From contig DLUO01000119.1 in NCBI GenBank assembly GCA_003444595.1, positions 1 to 9,039 of the forward strand: 9,039 nt of DNA, written 5' to 3'. Positions 1 to 5,632 of the stretch are shown here, one piece after another. The position numbers and the translations under genes are program-made. The notes under the pieces were generated by a model that saw only the letters and a list, made by a program, of their open reading frames with translations, was not told the DNA's origin and did no database searches. Within the stretch, counting starts at the first letter, position 1; the number at the start of each line of letters is the position of its first letter. The DNA is from Bacillota bacterium. Lineage in GTDB: Bacteria; Bacillota; Dethiobacteria; DTU022; UBA8154.

Positions 1-57
1 ATTACCTCCAGCCATGGAGAAGAACCGTATCGTAAAGTTGTAATTTCACCGCGTTAA
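1..57 (+). CDS. jag: 3' end of jag/khpB (SpoIIIJ-associated RNA-binding protein), partial
   Basis: The first 18 codons in frame 1, followed by TAA at 55-57, read ITSSHGEEPYRKVVISPR. This matches the usual C-terminus of Jag/KhpB, the KH-R3H RNA-binding protein encoded downstream of spoIIIJ/yidC, which typically ends in a GEEPYRxVVIxPx-like tail. Only the tail of the R3H region is inside the window, so domains cannot be checked. The position immediately upstream of mnmE agrees with the rnpA–yidC–jag–mnmE order common in Firmicutes. The identification rests on a short peptide plus synteny, which together are fairly persuasive. Confidence 0.8.
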   Translation: MTSSHGEEPYRKVVISPR

Positions 58-141
58 AAAATGCTAATAAAAGAAACCGGGTGACGAACGGAAAGTTGCT
101 ATACTTAGTGATTTTTTATTTGATGAACGTGATAAAAAATG

Positions 142-174
142 AAGCCGCATTGTCTTAGGGCTATGCGGTTTTTT
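142..174 (+). terminator. Rho-independent terminator after jag
   Basis: AAGCCGCAT (142-150) pairs with ATGCGGTTT (163-171), a 9-bp stem with one G·U pair and a 12-nt loop, and is followed by a T-run ending at 174. It lies between jag and mnmE, so it either ends the upstream transcript or attenuates read-through into mnmE. A 9-bp A/T inverted repeat (ATTTTTTAT 111-119, ATAAAAAAT 132-140) lies just upstream. Its A-run could also pair with the terminator T-run. Confidence 0.75.
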
Positions 175-212
175 ATAACTTTTAGAAAAAGAAAGTTGAG
201 GCCATAAAATCT

Positions 213-1634
213 ATGCAGAGCGAAAAGGAAACCATTGTGGCTATCTCCACTCCGCCGGGTGAAGGCGGTATCGGCATCGTCCGCATGAGCGGTCCGGAAG
301 CCTTTAAGATTGCGTTGGAAGTATTTGCTGCCGCTAGAGGTAAAAGAAAAGCGGAACGAAAAAAGCTTTCCAGTCCTGTAGACAAGAAGCTTTATTATGG
401 ATATATAGTTGACGAAGAAGGAAAAGAAATTGACGAAGTATTGATTAGCTTTATGAAGGCGCCCTATACATATACGCGGGAAGATATTGTAGAGATTAAT
501 GCCCATGGAGGTATTGTTCCTTTAAGAAATATTTTAAAGCTGATTATCAAAAAGGGAGCAAGACTGGCTGAACCGGGAGAATTTACTAAAAGAGCATATC
601 TAAACGGTCGAATAGATCTTCTCCAGGCGGAAAGTGTTTTGTCAATCATTCGTGCTAAAACAGATAAGGCTTTGAAATCAGCCATACAAAGCCTTAAAGG
701 AGCCCTTTCAGGCGAAATAGTGAAAATTCGCGATGCTATTATCAACATACTTGCTGAAATAGAGGTGGATGTTGATTTTTCTCATGAGGAACCGGATTTG
801 CAAAACGAAAATTATCAAAATATTAGCCAAAGAATTAAGCACTTAAAAGAACGGATTGAGCTTTTACTGAAAAAGAAAGAAAGAGGCGTAATTCTTCAAG
901 AAGGATTAAAAACCGTTATTACGGGAAAGCCAAATGTTGGCAAATCCTCTCTTTACAACTATCTTATCAGGGAAGATAGGGCTATTGTTACTGAAATACC
1001 AGGTACAACCAGGGATATTTTAATCGAATATATTAATATCGGCGGTGTCCCTTTAAAGCTAATTGACACGGCCGGGTTGCGCAAAAATGGCGATAAAGTG
1101 GAAAAAATCGGCATAGAGATATCTAAAAAGGCCATGAAGGACGCGGATTTGCTCTTATTCTTGATCGATGCCGCTACCGGTTTAACCACTGAAGACAGAT
1201 GGATTTACGAGCAAATACCTCCTGAAAACAGAGGCAACGTTATCTATGTCCTTAACAAGATAGATTTGAAAAAAGAATTGAATATTGAAATGATAAAGAA
1301 GGAATTTTGCAGTCAAAAGGTGATAGAAACGTCTCTGGTAACCGGAGAAGGATTGGAACAACTTGAAGAGGCTATTATGGAGAAGGTTTTTTCCGGGGAA
1401 CTGATGGATGAAGAAGGAGGAGCTCTATTTATGGAGACCAGGCACGGAGAGCTACTCTCCAGGGCCAGAAAGAGCATGCAGGACGCTGTGAGAGCTCTGG
1501 AAGAAAATTATCCCCTTGATATCATCAGTATCGATCTCAGGCAGGTACAGCAGTGCCTGGGACAATTGCTCGGTGAAGACACAGCCGAAGATGTACTGGA
1601 CAATATATTTCAGAGATTCTGTATCGGGAAATAA
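213..1634 (+). CDS. mnmE: tRNA uridine-5-carboxymethylaminomethyl(34) synthesis GTPase MnmE
   Basis: MnmE is a K+-activated dimeric GTPase. With MnmG it installs the (carboxymethyl)aminomethyl group on wobble U34 of several tRNAs in the cytoplasm. At 473 residues it is full length for the family. The N-terminal folate-binding TrmE domain covers roughly residues 1-120 and begins near ETIVAISTPPGEGGIGIVRMSG. A helical domain is interrupted by the G domain, which shows G1 GKPNVGKSS at 238-246 including the K+-coordinating Asn, a PGTTRD switch I, DTAGLR from 285 and NKID from 348. The protein ends in the catalytic-type FCIGK motif (Cys470). The ATG at 213 is preceded by only a modest TTGAGG site at 196-201, but it gives the expected N-terminus. 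rsmG follows after 26 nt with no mnmG between, which is unusual because MnmE needs MnmG for activity. Confidence 0.97.
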   Translation: MQSEKETIVAISTPPGEGGIGIVRMSGPEAFKIALEVFAAARGKRKAERKKLSSPVDKKLYYGYIVDEEGKEIDEVLISFMKAPYTYTREDIVEINAHGGIVPLRNILKLIIKKGARLAEPGEFTKRAYLNGRIDLLQAESVLSIIRAKTDKALKSAIQSLKGALSGEIVKIRDAIINILAEIEVDVDFSHEEPDLQNENYQNISQRIKHLKERIELLLKKKERGVILQEGLKTVITGKPNVGKSSLYNYLIREDRAIVTEIPGTTRDILIEYINIGGVPLKLIDTAGLRKNGDKVEKIGIEISKKAMKDADLLLFLIDAATGLTTEDRWIYEQIPPENRGNVIYVLNKIDLKKELNIEMIKKEFCSQKVIETSLVTGEGLEQLEEAIMEKVFSGELMDEEGGALFMETRHGELLSRARKSMQDAVRALEENYPLDIISIDLRQVQQCLGQLLGEDTAEDVLDNIFQRFCIGK

Positions 1635-1660
1635 ACTATCATTTAAAGCGGGATAGCTTT

Positions 1661-2398
1661 ATGACAGGAAAAAATGAACTGTGCATAGGTGACATTTTAA
1701 GCGCCGCTGCTTATTGGGATATTGATCTACAGGAGGAGCAGGCCTCTCTTTTACTCGATTACTATCAATTTCTTAAGCAGGAAAATAGTAAGTATAACTT
1801 AACGTCAATCATTGACCCAGAGGCTGTCCTGGAGGAACATTTTATTGATTCGCTGGCAGGGCTCTCTAAAGGCAGAAGGATGACCGGAGATGAACTTCTG
1901 GATCTGGGAAGCGGAGCAGGTTTCCCCGGTGTGCCCATAAAAATACTTCAACCCACCTTAAAGCTGTTTTTACTGGAAGCCTCAGGCAAAAAGATTCATT
2001 TTTTAACAATGCTTCTGAAGAAGTTGCAACTCCATGATGTAACCTTATTGCAGTTTAGAGCCGAGGACCTGGGAAAAGGAGAGGGAAGAGAAAAGTATTC
2101 CTGGGTTACAGCCAGGGCCGTTGCACCGCTTGCTATATTAATTGAAATAGCTATGCCCCTTGTTAAAATTGGCGGATATTTTTGGGCTTTTAAGGGTCCA
2201 AATTTTAATAAGGAGTTAGCTGAGGCGGAAGAAATATTAACGTACTGTGGGGGAACACTGGTGGAGATAATTGACTACATGCTGCCAAGGAGCAGAAAAA
2301 ATAGAAGTATATTGATATTTAAAAAAGTAACGGCAACAAATGAGCGTTTTCCAAGAAAAGCAGGAATCCCACAGAAAAGGCCATTAATAAAAAAATAA
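1661..2398 (+). CDS. rsmG: 16S rRNA (guanine(527)-N7)-methyltransferase RsmG
   Basis: RsmG (GidB) is the SAM-dependent enzyme that methylates N7 of G527 in the 530 loop of 16S rRNA. Its loss gives low-level streptomycin resistance in several bacteria. The 245-residue product has the family N-terminal helix with YNLTSI and the HFIDSL motif. The class I SAM-binding loop is LLDLGSGAGFPGVPIKI, with DLGSGAGFPG at residues 81-90. It also has VTARAVAPL and the C-terminal FPRKAGIPQKRPL signature. The ATG at 1661 has no clear Shine-Dalgarno. A small hairpin (AAAGC 1645-1649, GCTTT 1656-1660) presents GGGATA in its loop directly before it, so initiation may partly depend on coupling to mnmE 26 nt upstream. 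Confidence 0.96.
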   Translation: MTGKNELCIGDILSAAAYWDIDLQEEQASLLLDYYQFLKQENSKYNLTSIIDPEAVLEEHFIDSLAGLSKGRRMTGDELLDLGSGAGFPGVPIKILQPTLKLFLLEASGKKIHFLTMLLKKLQLHDVTLLQFRAEDLGKGEGREKYSWVTARAVAPLAILIEIAMPLVKIGGYFWAFKGPNFNKELAEAEEILTYCGGTLVEIIDYMLPRSRKNRSILIFKKVTATNERFPRKAGIPQKRPLIKK

Positions 2399-2519
2399 AA
2401 AAGTTAGCAGGAATAAAATAACTGATGTCGAATAATTACATCAAATCACAAATTATAGAAATAATGAAAATTAAAATATCACTTTCTAGCATTCATTTAG
2501 ATATTCTGAAGAACATAAC

Positions 2520-2526
2520 AGGGAGT
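2520..2526 (+). promoter_or_regulatory. ribosome binding site of noc
   Basis: AGGGAGT lies about 8 nt before the ATG at 2535 and fixes that start. The 136-nt gap upstream (2399-2534) is very AT-rich. I could not place a convincing sigma-A promoter in it. It contains one TGTCGAA heptamer (2426-2432) that equals the Spo0A-box core. Confidence 0.6.
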
Positions 2527-2534
2527 GAATTATT

Positions 2535-3368
2535 ATGAAAGAGCCTTGGGGAAAAATAAGACTGGAAAAAAGAGAGCATCAAAAAGAAGAGATACGGAAT
2601 ATTGATATGAGACTAATTCACTCCAATCCATATCAACCTAGAAAAATTTTTGAAGAAGAAAAAATTATGGAGCTTGCTCAATCCATTAAGACGTATGGTT
2701 TACTGCAGCCTATAATTTTGACGCCTGATAAAGAAGGCTACTGTATAATTGCCGGCGAAAGAAGGTTTATGGCTTGCAATGCATTAGGATGGACGGAAAT
2801 CCCTGCTATAATCAGAGAATACAAGGGAAGCTCGATGGCAGCGGTAGCGCTGATCGAAAACCTGCAAAGGGAAGATCTTAACTTTATGGAAGAGGCACAG
2901 GGGTACAAAAGACTTATCGATGAATTTGACCTGACACAGGAAGTTTTGGCACAGAGATTGGGAAAAAGTCAATCTACAATTGCCAACAAACTAAGACTTT
3001 TAAAGCTGCCGGATAATATAAAGGAGATAATTAAACAGGGCAACCTTTCCGAACGGCATGCCAGAGCACTGCTGAAATTAAATTCTGAGGAAAAGCAGCA
3101 GGAAGCAGTCTCCTATATATTGAAAATGGATCTAAATGTTAAAGAAACCGAGAAACTGATCAATGAGTTGGCTAAAAAAGAGGCAAAAAAGGACGGAGGC
3201 TCCAGTAATCAGCGTAAAGTAGTAATTAGAGATTTGCGGATATTTTTAAATACCATAAGGCAGGCTATAAATATTATTCGCAGGGCTGGTTTAACTCCAC
3301 AAGTGGATGAGGTTGATGAAGACAATTATTTTGAAATACGTATACGCCTTCCGAAAAAACAAACATAA
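2535..3368 (+). CDS. noc: nucleoid occlusion protein Noc (ParB-family CTPase)
   Basis: Noc is a ParB paralogue that binds dispersed Noc sites, clamps DNA with CTP and blocks FtsZ assembly over the nucleoid. The 277-residue protein has the ParB N-terminal domain (IHSNPYQPRKIF, then the CTP-binding AGERRFMA at 73-80 and ENLQRE from 108), the HTH and a C-terminal dimerisation region. Mapped onto the Caulobacter ParB numbering used in published specificity work, the key HTH-region residues are Gln146, Lys152, Lys157 and Arg174 (equivalent to Q173/K179/K184/R201). This is the Noc set, not the ParB set. It also lacks the RLGKGLGALI-type ParA-contacting motif found in the neighbouring ParB. The N-terminus (MKEPWGKIRLEKRE) is short and charged and does not obviously resemble the Phe-rich membrane helix of Bacillus Noc, so membrane anchoring is uncertain. 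It is separated from parAB by its own terminator. Confidence 0.9.
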   Translation: MKEPWGKIRLEKREHQKEEIRNIDMRLIHSNPYQPRKIFEEEKIMELAQSIKTYGLLQPIILTPDKEGYCIIAGERRFMACNALGWTEIPAIIREYKGSSMAAVALIENLQREDLNFMEEAQGYKRLIDEFDLTQEVLAQRLGKSQSTIANKLRLLKLPDNIKEIIKQGNLSERHARALLKLNSEEKQQEAVSYILKMDLNVKETEKLINELAKKEAKKDGGSSNQRKVVIRDLRIFLNTIRQAINIIRRAGLTPQVDEVDEDNYFEIRIRLPKKQT

Positions 3369-3402
3369 ACACTGAAATAACAACTAATCCCCAATGTAAA
3401 GC

Positions 3403-3428
3403 AACCGGATCAAAATCCGGTTTTTATT
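3403..3428 (+). terminator. Rho-independent terminator of noc
   Basis: AACCGGAT (3403-3410) and ATCCGGTT (3415-3422) form a perfect 8-bp stem with a CAAA loop, followed by TTTTTATTT. It lies 34 nt after the noc stop codon and separates the noc transcript from parAB. Confidence 0.9.
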
Positions 3429-3517
3429 TGCCGCCTTATTTTTTGGCCTTTTTTTCAGAAGGAACTGTTTTTATAGCTAACGAATATATAAGAGATGGCA
3501 TGATCATAAAATACTAC

Positions 3518-3524
3518 GGGGTGA
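3518..3524 (+). promoter_or_regulatory. ribosome binding site of parA
   Basis: GGGGTGA ends 4 nt before the ATG at 3529, a short but usable spacing. The stretch from 3430 to 3517 should hold the parAB promoter. Several A/T-rich -10-like hexamers are present (TATAGC 3472, TATATA 3485, TAAAAT 3507), but none has a good -35 at 16-18 nt, so I do not call one. Confidence 0.55.
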
Positions 3525-3528
3525 CAAA

Positions 3529-4287
3529 ATGGAAGGTGTTATCGCTATTGCTAATCAAAAGGGGGGCGTAGGAAAAACTACAACCGCCGTTAATTTAAGC
3601 GCCTGCCTGGCCGACCTGGGGCATAATGTTCTGCTGTTGGATATAGATCCCCAGGGCAACGCCAGCAGCGGTATTGGTATTGATAAAAAAATGATTAAAA
3701 CATGTATTTATGATACGCTTATTAACGAAATACCCGTGGAAAAGGTTATTTACAAAAGCAAGCAAGAAACACTTTATGTTATTCCGGCGACCATTCAACT
3801 TGCTGGTGCCGAAATAGAACTGGTACCTACTATCTCTCGGGAAGTACGGTTAAAGACTGTCCTTGAGCCTGTAAAGAAGAAATTTAAATTTATTATTATC
3901 GATTGTCCACCATCTCTAGGTTTGCTTACTTTAAATGCCTTAACGGCAGCTGATTATATTTTAATTCCCATACAATGCGAATACTATGCTCTGGAAGGCT
4001 TGGGCCAGCTTGTCAATACTATAAATCTTGTAAAAAAGCATTTAAACAGCGCATTAAAAATCGGCGGCGTTCTTTTAACCATGTATGATGCTAGGACAAA
4101 CCTTTCTTCTCAAGTAGCAGAGGAGGTACGAAATTATTTCGGAAATTTGGTTTTTGATTCCGTTATCCCACGCAATGTAAGGCTAAGTGAGGCCCCAAGT
4201 TATGGAGAATCCATTATTGACTATGACCCCAGGAGTAAAGGAGCTGAAGTATATAAAAACCTGGCTGAGGAGGTTCTTTTAAGGTGA
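3529..4287 (+). CDS. parA: chromosome-partitioning ATPase ParA (Soj)
   Basis: ParA/Soj is a P-loop ATPase that dimerises with ATP, binds DNA nonspecifically and is stimulated by ParB. It drives origin segregation, and in Bacillus it also regulates DnaA. The 252-residue product lacks an N-terminal DNA-binding extension, as expected for a chromosomal type Ib-like Soj. The deviant Walker A is KGGVGKTT at 11-18 with signature Lys11 and catalytic Lys16. Walker A' is LLLDIDPQGN with Asp38 and Asp40, and Walker B is IIIDCPPSLG with Asp125. The C-terminal part holds VIPRNVRLSEAPSYGESI, typical of Soj. Its last codon overlaps the parB GTG start (GTGA, 4-nt overlap), so the two are translationally coupled. 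Confidence 0.97.
   Translation: MEGVIAIANQKGGVGKTTTAVNLSACLADLGHNVLLLDIDPQGNASSGIGIDKKMIKTCIYDTLINEIPVEKVIYKSKQETLYVIPATIQLAGAEIELVPTISREVRLKTVLEPVKKKFKFIIIDCPPSLGLLTLNALTAADYILIPIQCEYYALEGLGQLVNTINLVKKHLNSALKIGGVLLTMYDARTNLSSQVAEEVRNYFGNLVFDSVIPRNVRLSEAPSYGESIIDYDPRSKGAEVYKNLAEEVLLR
4267..4273 (+). promoter_or_regulatory. ribosome binding site of parB inside parA
   Basis: GAGGAGG lies within the last codons of parA, 10 nt before the GTG at 4284. It supports the GTG as the real parB start and the overlapping arrangement. Confidence 0.8.
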
Positions 4288-5186
4288 GCAAACAGACACC
4301 GGGCAAGCAAAGATTGGGGAAAGGCCTGGGGGCGTTAATACCAGAATTTAAAATCGACCCTATTGATGTAAAGGAAAAAGGAGTAACTGAAATACCACTG
4401 GAAAAATTAGTGCCTAATCCGCAACAGCCCCGAAAGGATTTTTCAGAAGAGAAACTGGCTGAAATGGCAAACACAATCAAAACCTACGGCGTCATTCAAC
4501 CAGTCCTCGTACATAAGGATAAGGAACGATATATTTTGGTCGCCGGCGAACGGCGCTACAAGGCAGCACAAATGGCTGGGTTAAAAACAATTCCCGCTAT
4601 TGTCAAAGAATACAGCCCCAAAGAATTGCTTGAAATTGCACTTGTAGAAAACCTGCAGAGGGAGGATCTGAATCCTATTGAAGAAGCAACTGCCTATAAG
4701 CGGCTGCTGGAGGAATTTAACTTTAGTCAAGAAGAACTGGCCAGAAAAATTGGCCGCAGCCGATCATCAATTGCAAATACAATGCGGCTTTTGACTTTGG
4801 ATGAAGAAATTAAAAATTATTTGTCTGACGGAAAATTGACCCCTGGGCAAGTGCGCCCTCTACTTTCTATAAGCAATCCGGAACAGCGCCGCTTTCTGGC
4901 TATGAAGATTTTAGACAACAAGCTAACAGCAAGACAGGTAGAAAATATGGTAAAAAATTTGAAAAGAGAAGCTAAAGGGGAGGAGATGACGGATAAGGAA
5001 AATAGCGAAGAAAATGAAATGAAATTATTATTCATGAAAGAGATTGAGGAAAAAATAAGAAAAACATACGGCACCAAGGTTAAAATAAAACGTGACAAGA
5101 AAGAAGGAAGAATTGAGCTGTACTTTTATAGTGATGAAGATCTTGAAAGATTGACGGAAATATTGTTGAAAGAACCTGAAAGTTGA
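4284..5186 (+). CDS. parB: chromosome-partitioning CTPase ParB (Spo0J)
   Basis: ParB/Spo0J loads at parS, slides as a CTP-dependent clamp, recruits SMC and stimulates ParA. In the 300-residue protein, RLGKGLGALI at residues 10-19 is the N-terminal ParA-contacting motif. The CTP-binding motifs are AGERRYKA (87-94) and ENLQREDLNP. The HTH includes GRSRSSIANT, followed by a C-terminal dimerisation domain ending near residue 300. The specificity positions read Arg160, Thr166, Thr171 and Gly188 (equivalent to R173/T179/A184/G201). Three of the four match the parS-binding ParB set, with Thr replacing Ala at the third. A parS site starts at the base after the TGA. A charged segment (KREAKGEEMTDKENSEENE) links the DNA-binding and dimerisation parts. 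Confidence 0.97.
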   Translation: MSKQTPGKQRLGKGLGALIPEFKIDPIDVKEKGVTEIPLEKLVPNPQQPRKDFSEEKLAEMANTIKTYGVIQPVLVHKDKERYILVAGERRYKAAQMAGLKTIPAIVKEYSPKELLEIALVENLQREDLNPIEEATAYKRLLEEFNFSQEELARKIGRSRSSIANTMRLLTLDEEIKNYLSDGKLTPGQVRPLLSISNPEQRRFLAMKILDNKLTARQVENMVKNLKREAKGEEMTDKENSEENEMKLLFMKEIEEKIRKTYGTKVKIKRDKKEGRIELYFYSDEDLERLTEILLKEPES

Positions 5187-5202
5187 TGTTTCACGTGAAA
5201 CA
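5187..5202. promoter_or_regulatory. parS: parS centromere site
   Basis: TGTTTCACGTGAAACA is a perfect 16-bp palindrome and matches the near-universal bacterial chromosomal parS consensus exactly. With one flanking pair (A5186/T5203) the symmetry extends to 18 bp. It begins at the base after the parB stop codon. It is the only parS I see in the window, and it places this locus within the ParB-bound origin domain. Confidence 0.97.
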
Positions 5203-5224
5203 TTTTGGCACAATTACGTACTGC

Positions 5225-5268
5225 CCGCAGCCTCCCGCGGCGTTAATTTTTTATTTTTTTCTTTTTTC
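5225..5268 (+). terminator. possible terminator of the parAB operon
   Basis: CCGC (5225-5228) and GCGG (5237-5240) can form a short GC stem with an 8-nt loop. A very T-rich run starts a few bases later (about 5246-5268). The T-run is strong but the stem is only 4 bp and not adjacent to it, so this is a tentative call. Confidence 0.35.
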
Positions 5269-5350
5269 TATAAATTAAAGAAGGAAAATTGGAAGCTATG
5301 GAGAAATTTATATCTCACTCAAAATAACAAGCAGCAGACAGGTATAAATG

Positions 5351-5427
5351 GAGACAACCGCTCTGGAAGGCAGGTGAAAACCTGCGTTTTCGTTAGCGTA
5401 TGGCAATAAATGCCGGAGGAGTTGCCT
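5351..5427 (+). ncRNA. candidate structured RNA domain in the M23 leader
   Basis: Visible helices are as follows. CAAC (5355-5358) pairs with GTTG (5421-5424), and CTCTGG (5361-5366) with CCGGAG (5413-5418), as a closing stem. GCAGGT (5370-5375) pairs with ACCTGC (5380-5385) around a GAAA tetraloop, and GGCA (5402-5405) with TGCC (5411-5414). The last helix shares two bases with the closing stem, so the two may be alternatives. A multibranched fold with a GNRA loop is typical of riboswitches and other structured RNAs. It does not match the c-di-GMP-I, cobalamin, T-box, tmRNA or RNase P signatures that I checked by eye. Confidence 0.35.
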
Positions 5428-5548
5428 GGAGAAAAAAATTAAAGTATCAAGTTGTTTATGGATAAATTTGTCCAGAGGGAAGATTGGGGCCAGTTAAGCA
5501 CTATTTATCGAGAGCAGATAGCGTCGTTTAACTAGGAGTAAGCCTAGA

Positions 5549-5576
5549 TTGATTATAAGCATTTATTGATTATTAC
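5549..5576 (+). promoter_or_regulatory. possible sigma-A promoter for the M23–bactofilin pair
   Basis: TTGATT (5549-5554) and TATTAC (5571-5576) are separated by 16 nt, and each matches 4 of 6 consensus bases. It would give a leader of about 50 nt. The same bases form an 8-nt direct repeat, so the match may be accidental. If real, the structured region upstream would not be part of this transcript. Confidence 0.3.
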
Positions 5577-5632
5577 CTGAATATTTCTCCAAGGTGGCGA
5601 ATCCTGCGAGCTAAGGAAACCGGGATAGCAGG

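Larger units (their letters stand above)
5203..5632 (+). other. 430-nt non-coding region between parS and the M23 gene
   Basis: No convincing protein gene is present. The region holds, in order: the T-rich possible parAB terminator (5225-5268), a compact set of pairable helices with a GNRA hairpin (5351-5427), a 25-codon ORF without a ribosome site (5458-5535), an imperfect long hairpin (5492-5533), a hairpin CTAGG/CCTAG (5532-5536 with 5543-5547), an 8-nt direct repeat TTGATTAT (5549-5556 and 5566-5573), and a CGAATCC…AGCTAA segment just before the GTG of the next gene. The density of complementary segments suggests a structured 5' leader, but no known class could be assigned securely. Confidence 0.6.

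Noticed and set aside
105..506. Minus-strand reading frames opposite mnmE, parA, parB and adk
   Set aside because: They lie antisense to well-conserved genes, have no family character and no ribosome sites.
5341..5430. c-di-GMP-I riboswitch
   Set aside because: A GNRA hairpin is present, but the conserved CACGCA, GCAAAGCC and tetraloop-receptor parts are missing.
5593..5610. tRNA T-arm-like string (GGTGGCGAATCC)
   Set aside because: No acceptor stem, anticodon arm or D-arm can be built around it.
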